A stretch of DNA of 64,000 nt from Rhynchospora pubera (Eukaryota > Streptophyta > Magnoliopsida > Poales > Cyperaceae): the NCBI GenBank assembly GCA_028095005.1, contig CM051459.1:278771229-278835228 (forward strand), in the 5' to 3' direction. The first letter of the stretch is position 1. The number at the start of each line of letters is the position of its first letter. The notes under the pieces were generated by a model. The model searched no databases, had not been told where the DNA came from, and worked only from the letters and a program-made list of their open reading frames with translations. Positions 24,342-38,094 of this stretch are shown in pieces. A program made the translations under genes and the position numbers.

Positions 24342-26957
24342 TCAACAATCCTTAATATTGGAGATCTTAACATCTCTAGTTGTCAATTAGCTATTTAATT
24401 TTTCGATTTATATGCCAATAAAACATTCATGTATCTTCTTATAAAAGAAGAATATCTTGGTTAACTCATCCTATATTACTCGATCATAAATGATGGAATC
24501 AATCTACTTTCTCTAAAAACTCCTTCTTAAGTAAGTGAATGAGAGAGTAGGAGTCAAATCTAGTCCACGTGAAATCTCTAATTCAAAGGTCTAGAGATTC
24601 CAAAATGAGGATATCGACATCAGAATTATTATTGAATATTTTTTTGCAAAAGTCAATCAATCACTGCGATGTTACTTTTGGGAAATCGAAAAAAGTTTAG
24701 CGAATAAGCATACTCAAATTTTTCTTCTCTAAGATCATATCTTAGGAATCAGTATTACTTCTCCAAGTAAATACCTTTAGAAACGAGTTTGTTCATTTTT
24801 TAAAATTGATCGCAACGAAACTAACATGTTTAACATCTATAACTATTTCAATTTATGCTTATTTAGTTTATACAATGTTTTACTTTAACAAATAAAACAT
24901 CTGCTACATTTATTTAATGTCCCAAATGTAGTCGATTTTTCAAGATCCTTACTTTCATTGTGAAGGGGCCAGCGTCGGCATGACACCAAAAACAACTAGA
25001 TATGATAGGTTCTCCAACCAATCATATCTATCATATGACTCTTGGTTTTGTGAAATGTCTCATGTACATCCACAAAATTTGCCCCAATGTCCAATCCGAT
25101 TAGGTTCCATTGATAAGTAACATTTCTCTATTTACTCCTAGTAAATCTGATTAGGGTCCACAAAATTTACTCCTAGTAAATATCTCTATTGACCAATGAA
25201 GTCCCGCGTCGGCGGAATGCGTCATTTGGACACCAAACGACGTGAAGGGGATAGAGAGAAGGAGGACGATCGACTTAATCAAATTAATTGGACAAACATT
25301 ATGTGAATTCGTTTGGTGGTCGTGTAAGCATACACACATACCTATCCTATGATATTTCATATCATACACAAACATTCACATAATAAGCATCTCAATCATT
25401 GTTGTGGGTTTGTATGGTTCCCGCTTGCATTTTAGCTCCACGTCATCTCCACGAAGTGAATCTAAACTAATTAAGCCCTCCAACTAATTATATAGATCAT
25501 ATCCTATAATTAATGGAAATAAATAAATAAATACTTATGAAAGATTCTAATTCCCTCCTAATCCTTTGGGACATGCAAGTCTCACAAGTTACATTAAAAC
25601 TAATCCACATTAACTTAATTAACCATAACACCAAAGGCCTTACATATATTTGTTCACATGCATTCACACAATTACAACACATAAGACATTAGAATCTTGA
25701 GTCAAACTAAACCCACAATCCTCCTACAAAACAAAGTTAGCACATACAATATATATGTTTATTTGTTTCTAATTAATTTCATTAATTAACATCTTTGTGC
25801 ACGCTCGTTGCTCGTTTCAACTTTAACAACTAATTTGTTTAAACCTTTTGAAATTTAACTCAACAATATAAACCTGAAAGGAGGTTATTTAAGGAGTGTT
25901 CTAATCAACATATCAACCAGTTTGATTAATTAGAAAATATTTTAACTAATTAAAATACGAAACGAGACCGATAAAATCTAAATTTTTTTTGTCTCTAAAA
26001 ATTATGAAATAAATCATGCAAACACCCTATAATGAGTGTAACTACCAGTAAAAAATTCAAGAAGAGATAACTTACCATAAGAGAGAATCAAAAAAGATAA
26101 ATCTGATTTTATGCGCGAAACACCGTTATCAGATTTTTCTGTTTTTCACCTCAACTTTTTCGTCTATAGAATCATCTTCCATACAGTTTTTATATAAACA
26201 ATTTACACAACAAATATTGTACATGTAATTAGCTAACTATCTACGTAAAGAAAAGTAACAAAGTCTATTCAAAATCATCAAGTGAAGTGCTATACAAGTA
26301 ACTACCCCTATTCAGAAAAAGACTGATGATTAAAATCTTTTGACCCAGTTGAAGTATCAAATCTCTATGAAAAATTACAAAACTAATTTTAGCAGAATCC
26401 TAACTTAAAATAGAACAATTCTATGAAAGCACTTTTCCAGAAAAAGTTCTCAATTAGTACAGTTTATCAAAACAATCAGTCTGTTTAGAAAAACAGATCT
26501 GACGATTTTTTCTTTTTTCATACTTAAATACCCATTTAAAATCCGAACCGTCTAACAAATTATACATGGCCAGAAAGAGTTTCAAGTCTAATTTAATTAT
26601 ATCTAAAATTTATAGGTAGTTATTTTCGAAAATTAGGCCCTACATGCCATTCAAACCGAACTATGCAGACAGAAACTGGTTCTACGCACCATAACCGTTT
26701 AATTCATCAAAAATCCATATCTGCTTATAAAATCGTGAAATTCGTTTCTAAAATATCACAACTCAGAAATCTAAAACTTCCTATAAGATAAAAGTATTTT
26801 CATAAGTCTTTACGTCACAAAAATCAAATAACAAAACAGAAAAAACAGATTTTCCAGAACAGCAAGCATACACATCATTAATTAACTTAGTTAATTACCA
26901 TTTTCTCATTTAATAAGTGCTAAAACGTCTTAATTATGACCAAGGCTCTTATAGCAC
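24342..26957 (-). mobile_element. Interior of the outer Ty1/copia element (minus strand), 5' part
   Basis: Inverted homologue of 18411-21190. It begins at the LTR D junction with a mutated primer site (GTGCTATAAGAGCC on the minus strand) and breaks off at TCAACAATCC right after LTR C, where the inner element inserted. No ORF of note. Confidence 0.65.
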
Positions 26958-27838
26958 TGTTAGGAACTCAAGTCTTTATGCAATTTTAATTTTTATTACT
27001 AGTTAATATCAATTAATCAAACACAACCATAGGATCTAGTAATTAGAAATCAAGCACACATGAGAAAGGGAGAAGAATCATGTACCTCTTCCAATATCGC
27101 AATTGGAAGGCTCGACCTAGTTCTTTTGGAGTCGATGGCGTGCTCACCATCATCTCGGCTTTGGCCTCGAGTCCACCAAAAGTTCCAACCAACTTCTAGA
27201 GGTTTGTGCTAGTAAATCCTAAAACGGGACTAATTCCTTTGCTTTTCTTCACCAAATTAACTATTTAATTTGTGGCTAATATTCAATACATGAATTTCTA
27301 TGAAAGAGCAAAATTATGAGAGCTTTTGGGAAGAGAAAAAACTCATATTTTTTCTGTAATTTTCATCCATATATAATAGGAAGAGATAATGAGGTTAACG
27401 CTAAATTTAGCGGTGTTGTTTGCTTAATTAACAACCCTATATTTAGTCTTCCAAACCTCATCTTACTTTCATCCAACATGGACAAAATTTCCTCCTAAAT
27501 GCTGGCCACGAAATTGTCAAATTTAGTCATTTTGCTCTCATATTAACACATTAAATCATTAATTTAATGGTCCAATTAATTAAAAATTAATTATGTTGAA
27601 TTCTCAATTCAACCAATTAAAATTTGTTGAATAAAATTAATTATCAACCTATTGATAATTATTTTGGAATTAGCAAATGCATTAATTTATTCTATACGAT
27701 CCCTTTGATTTAATTAATTATAACGGTTCATAACAGTATATAATTAATTAATCAACTTATCATATTTTCATTGCACTTACTGTTGTGAATAAATAAATAA
27801 TGCACTGTATGGTTAAAACTTTATTTGTGCGATCCTTT
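26958..27838 (-). mobile_element. Ty1/copia LTR D (5' LTR of the outer element), continued at 38072-38094
   Basis: On the minus strand it ends CTTGAGTTCCTAACA at 26958. Its start was separated by the gypsy insertion: CCTTT at 27834-27838 repeats at 38067-38071, and the LTR sequence resumes with GAGGATTTTTGTTATG and ends in CCA near 38094. Confidence 0.75.
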
Positions 27839-28867
27839 TGTGACACCCCGTCGAATACTGTACCTGGACAACATGCGACGGAGTGCCCGCCGCGGATGCC
27901 TACCGCACCCGCAAGGCTTAGAACCACTCATTTTACGAATTACTGTTAATTATACACAATTAATATACGTGTCAATTATAAATTTATAACTAATAACTTC
28001 AATATGAATTAAATCCTACAAAGTCTGGTAAATATAGGTTGCTAACCACAGTATCCAATGGCTCGCTACTCGTCCTGCTGTCCAGCACTTGACCTGAAAC
28101 CTGGAACCCACAACCAATCGTGGAAACAATGCAAAAGCACGGAATGAGATAAATAAAATTTATCTCAGTACGGTATTCAGTTCCAGCCACTTGAGTTTTG
28201 ATTATCATGTGTTGGAACTAAATACAAGACTGAGTCAAATCAAATCCAAATCAAATTTCATTTCTTTTTATTTCAAATAACATTAAAACTAGACTTTCGA
28301 TCAAGCAATGCATTAGACAAATAAATTCAATACTATTCAAAATCCTTTAAAATTCAGAATATACCAATTGTCATTTCAATTCCTTAGAAAAAAAAATAAT
28401 TAATCGTTATATATCAATTACCGTGTAAAAACATTCACCTCTTGTTCAAAGCAGAATAGCAATGTCAAAATTAATTAAATCAATGCAATATGCAATGTGA
28501 GCTCGGCATCAATTCCATAACAATTCAAATGTCAATGTATAGCAAAAGCCGACTCATTTGGTTGGGCAATTACCTAATATGCAAGTCTGGTTTATCACAA
28601 GTCAATCATTTCAGTCATTTCCTTCAGATACCGCGAACCACCCTATAGATGGATGCCAACGGCCAATTCAATTCATACATAATTCAATCAATTTAAATCA
28701 TCAAAATGTACAAGCAAGCTGGGAACACTCACACTCCGGTCCATTCCAGACTAGACCTACTGAGTCCCGGTACATAAGCGCTTATTACACGGTGCTTGGT
28801 AGGATGGGTCATGACTCCACCTCCAAACATTACGAGTGTCTATCTCAACCACACAAGCTGTACTTAC
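27839..28867 (-). mobile_element. Ty3/gypsy-type solo LTR, part 1 (LTR 3' end)
   Basis: On the plus strand it starts TGTGACACCCCGTCGAATAC, the reverse complement of the LTR end. Together with 36212-38066 it makes a solo LTR of about 2884 bp on the minus strand, flanked by TSD CCTTT. It is diverged from the young LTRs nested within it. Confidence 0.85.
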
Positions 28868-31771
28868 TGTGACACCCGAAATTTTTACTGTTTCTGAAAT
28901 TATTTTTAATATAAAACTTGAGTGCACTTGGTTGGCTTTATTTGAATAATTTCTAAGCTGGAAATTAAATCTTTATACTTACTGGTATTCTTAAAATAAG
29001 AATATGAAAAATTCTAAATTTTTAATTGGCATTATAAAGAGATTAGCTATTTTTTTCTTTTGTTGCATAATTGTTTTTATGCCTAGAATATTGATTTTTG
29101 GGATTTATTAGGAATTTCTGAATTTTGTAAAAAAAAAATAAAAAAAAAATAATCGGAAGTTAAATTGGGGAGCCGACCCCTTTATTTTTGTTTGTTTGTT
29201 TCTCTCTGTCTTTCCCCTTCGGCTCCAACAGAGAGGCATACGCCTCTCTTTCTCCAAACCGAAACCCCTCCCCACAAATCCAATCTCCACCTCTTCTCCA
29301 TCGTTTCACCGGATCAAAGTACCTTCGCGTTCGTCTCACCACCCTCTCTTATTATCTACCTTTGGATCGTCAATTGGAGGCCTCTCCTCGTCGTATTTTT
29401 CGATGGAAGTTTTTCGGAAATCAAATCCGGGAAGGTCTCTTCCGATTTTTCTTGCAAACTTCTAACTCGTTACACTTACTGAGTAAGTAAATTTGTTGAT
29501 TGTATTAGATTTCTACCCTTTTGTTACTCAAATTAATTTCAAAGGGCCAAATCGAATAAAGTCATTTGCAGTTTTTCTGTTACCGCTGTGACATTGCATC
29601 AGTGTTTAAGTAACTGTTGTTATTCTGTTTCGAATTTGGATGTGAGAATAGTTTTGTTTGAAACTAGACTTCAAGATGAAAATTTTGGTATCTAAAGTGA
29701 ATTTTTCTGAGATTGGTTGGTATTTTTACAAGATTTTTGAAACTAGGGCCTCTTTTGAAAATCAGTTTCTGGAACAGACAGACCCCAGTGTGGTTTTTCA
29801 TTTTTCATTTATTCTCTGTTTGCATTTAGGACTTGAAACTTTTAGGTATGAAACTAGACATCTAGAGGCAGCTTCTGTAAATTTTACAAAATTTTTAGAG
29901 ATTTATTTGAAGGGTTTCAAGGCAGGAACTTTCAGACGTACTTACTGGCACAATTTGCTGGAACAGATTTTCTGAAACCTGATTCTGTCTGATTTCGAAA
30001 ATTCACTATAATTAATCTGTATGTCCAAACATCATGAAATTTTTACAGTAGATGAGTCCTATCATGTTTCATTCACAGTTAAATTTTCATTTGATTCCGT
30101 TCATCCGTTCTAGAAATAAAAAGGATTTTGTAAACTGTCGAAAATGCCCTTCACGGGTTGTGCCAGAAAATTGTCCAGCACTATTGTTTTACCGTTGTGT
30201 ATTGATTTCTAGAGTTGTTAACCACTGTTTAGTGTTTCAAATCATCTACTAGTACAACTAATAAGGTGTACTATAATTGTATGAGGTAATCAAAGGAACA
30301 AATCAAATCCGTCACTTTATCTACGAATTCGTTGAATGTGAATTGTTATTGTTTGCTTGCTTAAATAAGGACTTAGCCTAGTATTGTTAATGTAGAGTCT
30401 GGGCAGGTTTCGAGCCGGATATGGCTGGTACAACTGAGGGTCTGTATGATTATTGTTGGCTAGCTGATGTTATTGTGATATCAGGTACGGATTTCACTTG
30501 AGTTTTAATTATATGTGACATATGTTTTGATTGTTGTTATTGTTATTATTATTATTATCATTGTCATTATGCATTCTGAATTCATAATTGGAATGTTGTT
30601 CATGAGATCATTTTGTGAAATTGTATATTGATGCATGATTGGAAAGTGACATATTGAATGGTATCCGATTGAAATGTTGGAAAGTGACATATTGAATGGA
30701 ATCCGATTGAAATGTGAATTGATTGAGGTAAGTACAGCTTGTGTGGTTGAGATAGACACTCGTAATGTTTGGAGGTGGAGTCATGACCCATCCTACCAAG
30801 CACCGTGTAATAAGCGCTTATGTACCGGGACTCAGTAGGTCTAGTCTGGAATGGACCGGAGTGTGAGTGTTCCCAGCTTGCTTGTACATTTTGATGATTT
30901 AATTGATTGAATTATGTATGAATTGAATTGGCCGTTGGCATCCATCTATAGGGTGGTTCGCGGTATCTGAAGGAAATGACTGAAATGATTGACTTGTGAT
31001 AAACCAGACTTGCATATTAGGTAATTTCCCAACCAAATGAGTCGGCTTTTGCTATACATTGATATTTGAATTGTTATGGAATTGATGCCGAGCTCACATT
31101 TCATATTGCATTGATTGAATTGATTTGACCTTGCTATTCCTATTGGAAACAAGTTGTAAGGGTTGCTTTTAATTTGCACGTTAGTTATTACATGTTATTA
31201 ATTATTTGTTCAAGTAATTGAAATGATAATTGTCATATTTTGAATTTCAAGAAAGGAAAATTGATTTTGAATAGTACTGAATTTATTTGTCTAATGGCAT
31301 TGCTTGATCGAAAGTCTAGTTTTAATGTTATTTGAAATAAAAAGAAATGAAATTTGATTTGGAATTGATTTAACTCAGTCTTGTATTTAGTTCCAACACA
31401 TGATAATCAAAACTCAAGTGGCTGGAACTGAATACCGTACTGAGATAAATTTTATTTATCTCATTCCGTGCTTTTGCATTGTTTTCCACGGTTGGTTGTG
31501 GGTTCCAGGTTTCAGGTCAAGTGCTGGACAGCAGGACAAGCAACGAGCCATTGGATACTGTGGTTAGCAACCTAAATATACCAGGCCTTTATAGGATTTA
31601 CTTTATATTTAAGTAATTAATTATAAATTTCTAATTGATTGGTATATTATTTGAGTAGAATCAATATTAATTGGTAAATTAAGTATTAGTAAGCCTTGCG
31701 GGTGCAGCAGGCATCCGCGGCGGGCACTCCATCGTGTATTGTCCAGTTACAGTATTCGACGGGGTGTCACA
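28868..31771 (+). repeat. 5' LTR
   Basis: 2904 bp. It contains a CT-rich leader-like block (29190-29330), a perfect 8-bp-stem hairpin AGAGAGGC-ATAC-GCCTCTCT (29230-29249) and a 38-bp tandem duplication (30639-30714). The ORFs of about 60-105 codons here recur in the other LTR and lack any protein signature, so I treat them as non-coding. Confidence 0.9.
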
Positions 31772-31773
31772 GG

Positions 31774-31785
31774 TGGTATCAGAGA
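31774..31785 (+). promoter_or_regulatory. Primer binding site, initiator Met-tRNA
   Basis: TGGTATCAGAGA two bases after the 5' LTR; the first eleven bases match the common plant TGGTATCAGAGC site. Confidence 0.85.
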
Positions 31786-33303
31786 ATGGTTTAGCAACCG
31801 AACCAGGCCAATAGAACACGTGAGTGGGGTAAGTCTAATGGGTTGTTCTTATAAGTAGATTTTATTTTATAGTTTTTGTGATGGTAGATTTAAAATTTGT
31901 TTGACTTATTTATAACTATGATATGATGTACTAATGATCCTTTGTATTTGTATATATACTAGTATATATATATTGATTGATTGTTTTATATTTGATTACC
32001 ATGTTGCTCTAGTGCTTACTTTAGCAACAAAATTGGATTCTTGAAAACTTTCCTCAAAGATTGTTCTTTTTGCGTGTCGAATAGTTGAATTAAGTTGGAT
32101 GCTTATATTGCATAGTTTTAAACTATAATATATATTTGAATTCATAGTTTAATATTTTATATGAGGTGGTTCGAAACTATTTGATAGTTTGACTGTATAT
32201 GTTGGTTCTAAAAATTTGGTGTGATATGTTATAATTTCAAGTTGAAGTCACAACTCAAGATGATATTTTATATTATATTTAAATATACTCTTTGGTGAAC
32301 ATTGTTTGTCGAGTACGACTCATTTTAGTTAAAGGGAGCATAAATTTGATTTTCATAAATCATTTTATCGTGCATAGTTCGAATTAAGATAACATAAGGA
32401 TCTTGTATGGAAAATTTGGAATTTATTAAATTCTAGTTTTCTTGGTGCAGTTGCATAAACACTCCATTGATATTTTGAAAATGTAGTTTTGCTATTACTA
32501 AAGATGTAAAGATATATATTTTGCATGAGGTTTTTACATAAGTTGTAAGCAATTCATGTTGATAAGAACTTCAAAAAATAGATTTGAGTTATTTTAAAGC
32601 TTCAGTGACTTAGTTGAGTAAAAAATCTTATCTTTTGTTGGCACAAGGATCAAACAAGCTGACTGATCATCTGACTTGTTAATTGAATCTCAATAATACC
32701 AGAATTATTCTTACTTCCTTGACTGATCACCAAGGCAGCCAAAAATAATTTTGATATTACCGTGCTTCCTAAAAGATAAGAAAAGAACTGGACATTTCAA
32801 AATGTTACTAGTTACAAGAATTGAAAGATTTGTTTTTAAATGATAACGTAAGGAGTGATAGTATTCTCTGCTTGTAGTGCTTGGTTATTTGAATTGTTAT
32901 GATGTTATGATAAGGAATTGTCTGAATTGTAAATGGAATAGATTGACCGTTGGCAACCCTCTTTTGAGGTGATTCACGGTATCCGAATATCTGTAATCGC
33001 TGGTTGCTCTCTGAGAAAGAGACTCGCGATATCTGACTCTGAACTGATTGACCTGTAATTGTGACTTATGATTGCCATGCTTGCATTTAAGTTACCGATA
33101 TTGGACCGACATTCTAGTATTATCATTAGTATTTTAATTTTGAATTGAATAAAATGTCAGGCTCTCTCGCATCGCATTAATTTGAAATTGCTTGATAATT
33201 GTTGCATAATATGTTCATTCCATCTAATTGTATTATTGACTGAATGATTGCTATGTATTTAGATAAATTTCGAGGTCGAAATTTTTTTTTAAGGAGGGAA
33301 GAA
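31786..33303 (+). other. Gene-free interior of the young LTR element
   Basis: No ORF of note. About 32900-33110 is a diverged copy of the LTR segment near 30910-31030 (GACCGTTGGCAACC and TTCACGGTATCCGAA against GGCCGTTGGCATCC and TTCGCGGTATCTGAA). A polypurine tract, AAGGAGGGAAGAA, ends the interior. Confidence 0.7.
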
Positions 33304-36206
33304 TGTGACACCCGAAATTTTTACTGTTTCTGAAATTATTTTTAATATAAAACTTGAGTGCACTTGGTTGGCTTTATTTGAATAATTTCTAAGCTGGAAA
33401 TTAAATCTTTATACTTACTGGTATTCTTAAAATAAGAATATGAAAAATTCTAAATTTTTAATTGGCATTATAAAGAGATTAGCTATTTTTTTCTTTTGTT
33501 GCATAATTGTTTTTATGCCTAGAATATTGATTTTTGGGATTTATTAGGAATTTCTGAATTTTGTAAAAAAAAAATAAAAAAAAATAATCGGAAGTTAAAT
33601 TGGGGAGCCGACCCCTTTATTTTTGTTTGTTTGTTTCTCTCTGTCTTTCCCCTTCGGCTCCAACAGAGAGGCATACGCCTCTCTTTCTCCAAACCGAAAC
33701 CCCTCCCCACAAATCCAATCTCCACCTCTTCTCCATCGTTTCACCGGATCAAAGTACCTTCGCGTTCGTCTCACCACCCTCTCTTATTATCTACCTTTGG
33801 ATCGTCAATTGGAGGCCTCTCCTCGTCGTATTTTTCGATGGAAGTTTTTCGGAAATCAAATCCGGGAAGGTCTCTTCCGATTTTTCTTGCAAACTTCTAA
33901 CTCGTTACACTTACTGAGTAAGTAAATTTGTTGATTGTATTAGATTTCTACCCTTTTGTTACTCAAATTAATTTCAAAGGGCCAAATCGAATAAAGTCAT
34001 TTGCAGTTTTTCTGTTACCGCTGTGACATTGCATCAGTGTTTAAGTAACTGTTGTTATTCTGTTTCGAATTTGGATGTGAGAATAGTTTTGTTTGAAACT
34101 AGACTTCAAGATGAAAATTTTGGTATCTAAAGTGAATTTTTCTGAGATTGGTTGGTATTTTTACAAGATTTTTGAAACTAGGGCCTCTTTTGAAAATCAG
34201 TTTCTGGAACAGACAGACCCCAGTGTGGTTTTTCATTTTTCATTTATTCTCTGTTTGCATTTAGGACTTGAAACTTTTAGGTATGAAACTAGACATCTAG
34301 AGGCAGCTTCTGTAAATTTTACAAAATTTTTAGAGATTTATTTGAAGGGTTTCAAGGCAGGAACTTTCAGACGTACTTACTGGCACAATTTGCTGGAACA
34401 GATTTTCTGAAACCTGATTCTGTCTGATTTCGAAAATTCACTATAATTAATCTGTATGTCCAAACATCATGAAATTTTTACAGTAGATGAGTCCTATCAT
34501 GTTTCATTCACAGTTAAATTTTCATTTGATTCCGTTCATCCGTTCTAGAAATAAAAAGGATTTTGTAAACTGTCGAAAATGCCCTTCACGGGTTGTGCCA
34601 GAAAATTGTCCAGCACTATTGTTTTACCGTTGTGTATTGATTTCTAGAGTTGTTAACCACTGTTTAGTGTTTCAAATCATCTACTAGTACAACTAATAAG
34701 GTGTACTATAATTGTATGAGGTAATCAAAGGAACAAATCAAATCCGTCACTTTATCTACGAATTCGTTGAATGTGAATTGTTATTGTTTGCTTGCTTAAA
34801 TAAGGACTTAGCCTAGTATTGTTAATGTAGAGTCTGGGCAGGTTTCGAGCCGGATATGGCTGGTACAACTGAGGGTCTGTATGATTATTGTTGGCTAGCT
34901 GATGTTATTGTGATATCAGGTACGGATTTCACTTGAGTTTTAATTATATGTGACATATGTTTTGATTGTTGTTATTGTTATTATTATTATTATCATTGTC
35001 ATTATGCATTCTGAATTCATAATTGGAATGTTGTTCATGAGATCATTTTGTGAAATTGTATATTGATGCATGATTGGAAAGTGACATATTGAATGGTATC
35101 CGATTGAAATGTTGGAAAGTGACATATTGAATGGAATCCGATTGAAATGTGAATTGATTGAGGTAAGTACAGCTTGTGTGGTTGAGATAGACACTCGTAA
35201 TGTTTGGAGGTGGAGTCATGACCCATCCTACCAAGCACCGTGTAATAAGCGCTTATGTACCGGGACTCAGTAGGTCTAGTCTGGAATGGACCGGAGTGTG
35301 AGTGTTCCCAGCTTGCTTGTACATTTTGATGATTTAATTGATTGAATTATGTATGAATTGAATTGGCCGTTGGCATCCATCTATAGGGTGGTTCGCGGTA
35401 TCTGAAGGAAATGACTGAAATGATTGACTTGTGATAAACCAGACTTGCATATTAGGTAATTTCCCAACCAAATGAGTCGGCTTTTGCTATACATTGATAT
35501 TTGAATTGTTATGGAATTGATGCCGAGCTCACATTTCATATTGCATTGATTGAATTGATTTGACCTTGCTATTCCTATTGGAAACAAGTTGTAAGGGTTG
35601 CTTTTAATTTGCACGTTAGTTATTACATGTTATTAATTATTTGTTCAAGTAATTGAAATGATAATTGTCATATTTTGAATTTCAAGAAAGGAAAATTGAT
35701 TTTGAATAGTACTGAATTTATTTGTCTAATGGCATTGCTTGATCGAAAGTCTAGTTTTAATGTTATTTGAAATAAAAAGAAATGAAATTTGATTTGGAAT
35801 TGATTTAACTCAGTCTTGTATTTAGTTCCAACACATGATAATCAAAACTCAAGTGGCTGGAACTGAATACCGTACTGAGATAAATTTTATTTATCTCATT
35901 CCGTGCTTTTGCATTGTTTTCCACGGTTGGTTGTGGGTTCCAGGTTTCAGGTCAAGTGCTGGACAGCAGGACAAGCAACGAGCCATTGGATACTGTGGTT
36001 AGCAACCTAAATATACCAGGCCTTTATAGGATTTACTTTATATTTAAGTAATTAATTATAAATTTCTAATTGATTGGTATATTATTTGAGTAGAATCAAT
36101 ATTAATTGGTAAATTAAGTATTAGTAAGCCTTGCGGGTGCAGCAGGCATCCGCGGCGGGCACTCCATCGTGTATTGTCCAGTTACAGTATTCGACGGGGT
36201 GTCACA
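33304..36206 (+). repeat. 3' LTR
   Basis: Essentially identical to 28868-31771; internal features shift by 4435-4436 bp throughout. Confidence 0.9.
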
Positions 36207-36211
36207 CTTAC

Positions 36212-38066
36212 CTCAATCAATTCACATTTCAATCGGATTCCATTCAATATGCCACTTTCCAACATTTCAATCGGATACCATTCAATATGTCACTTTCCAA
36301 TCATGCATCAATATACAATTTCACAAAATGATCTCATGAACAACATTCCAATTATGAATTCAGAATGCATAATGACAATGATAATAATAATAATAACAAT
36401 AACAACAATCAAAACATATGTCACATATAATTAAAACTCAAGTGAAATCCGTTCCTGATAACACAATAACATCAGCTAGCCAACAATAATCATACAGACC
36501 CTCAGTTGTACCAGCCATACCCGGCTTGAAAACCTGCCCAGACTCTACATTAACAATACTAGGCTAAGTCCTTATTTAAGCAAGCAAACAATAACAATTC
36601 ACATTCAACAAATTCGTAGATAAAGTGACGGATTTGATTTGTTCCTTTGATTACCTCATACAATTATAGTACACCTTATTAGTTGTACTAGTAGATGATT
36701 TGAAACACTAAACAGTGGTTAACAACTCTAGAAATCAATACACAACGGTAAAACAATAGTGCTGGACAATTTTCTGGCACAACCCGTGAAGGGTATTTTC
36801 GACAGTTTACAAAATCCTTTTTATTTCAAGAACGGCTGAACGGAATCAAATGAAAATTTAACTGTGAATGAAACATGATAGGACTCATCTACTGTAAAAA
36901 TTTCATGATGTTTGGACATACAGATTAATTATAGTGAATTTTCGAAATCAGACAGAATCAGGTTTCAGAAAATCTGTTCCAGCAAATTGTGCCAGTAAAT
37001 ACGTCTGAAAGTTCCTGCCTTGAAACCCTTCAAATAAATCTCTAAAAATTTTGTAAAATTTACAGAAGCTGCCTCTAGATGTCTAGTTTCATACCTAAAA
37101 GTTTCAAGTCCTAAATGAAAACAGAGAATAAATGAAAAATGAAAAACCACACTGGGGTCTGTCTGTTCCAGAAACTGATTTTCAAAAGAGGCCCTAGTTT
37201 CAAAAATCTTGTAAAAATACCAACCAATCTCAGAAAAATTTACTTTAGATACCAAAATTTTCATCTTGAAGTCTAGTTTCAAACAAAACTATTCTCACAT
37301 CCAAATTCGAAACAGAATAACAACAGTTACTTAAAGACTGATGCAAGGTCACAGCGGTAACAGAAAAACTGCAAATGACTTTATTCAATTTGGCCCTTTG
37401 AAATTAATTTGAGTAACAAAGGGTAGAAATCTAATACAATCAACAAATTTACTTACTCAGTAAGTGTAACGAGTTAGAAGTTTGCAAGAAAAATCGGAAG
37501 AGACCTTCCCGGATTTGATTTCCGAAAAACTTCCATCGAAAAATACGACGAGGAGAGGCCTCCAATTGACGATCCAAAGGTAGATAATAAGAGAGGGTGG
37601 TGAGACGAACGCGAAGGTACTTTGATCCGGTGAAATGATGGAGGAGTGGTGGAGATTGGATTTGGGGGAGGGGTTTCGTTTTTTTTTTTTTTTTTTTGAG
37701 AAAGAGGGCACTGCCTCTGTTGGAGCCGAAAGGCAATGAGAGAGAGGGAGAGAAAAAAAATAAAGGTCGGCACCCACTTTTAAATTTTCCGATTTTTTTT
37801 TTTTTTTTACAAATCAATATCTCATAAAAAAAATTAAAGATCAATACTCCTTGCATAAAAATAATTATACAACATAAGAAATATAATTAAACTCTTCATA
37901 ATCCAAACTAGAAATTTAGAAAATTTTCATATTTCTATTTCAGAATAAACAATAAGTTTACAAATTTAATTTCATATAAAGAAATTACTCATAAATAAAC
38001 TAAGCAAGTGCACCCAAATTTATATTAAAAAAAATTTCAGAAACAACAAAAATTTCGGGTGTCACA
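36212..38066 (-). mobile_element. Ty3/gypsy-type solo LTR, part 2 (LTR 5' start)
   Basis: Continuation of 27839-28867 after the nested insertion. It ends ATTTCGGGTGTCACA at 38066, followed by TSD CCTTT. A T run at 37678-37696 and several indels separate it from the young LTRs. Confidence 0.85.
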
Positions 38067-38094
38067 CCTTTGAGGATTTTTGTTATGTTGGCCA

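Larger units (their letters stand above)
28868..36206 (+). mobile_element. Complete young LTR retrotransposon without genes (Ty3/gypsy type), 7339 bp
   Basis: 5' LTR 28868-31771 (2904 bp) and 3' LTR 33304-36206 (2903 bp), both starting TGTGACACCCG and ending GGGGTGTCACA; the one-base length difference lies in an A run near 29130/33565. TSD CTTAC at 28863-28867 and 36207-36211. The primer site TGGTATCAGAGA (31774) fits initiator Met-tRNA, and a purine tract (AAGGAGGGAAGAA) precedes the 3' LTR. The termini and the TTCGAGG-CGAAATT block before the purine tract resemble Tekay/Del chromoviruses. The 1.5-kb interior has no ORF, so it depends on an autonomous relative. Confidence 0.9.

Noticed and set aside
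29108..29490. Several 60-105 codon ORFs in the LTRs, repeated at 33519-33925 and inverted at 37449-37856
   Set aside because: They lie in CT-rich LTR leader DNA, overlap in three frames, and show no domain; the degenerate solo LTR does not conserve a frame.
29658..29975. 105-codon ORF in the LTR, also at 34093 and inverted at 36965-37282
   Set aside because: It is present in three LTRs with few changes, but composition is low-complexity and no family is recognisable; LTR-encoded proteins are unusual, so I kept it as LTR sequence. Coding-potential comparison across the family would settle it.
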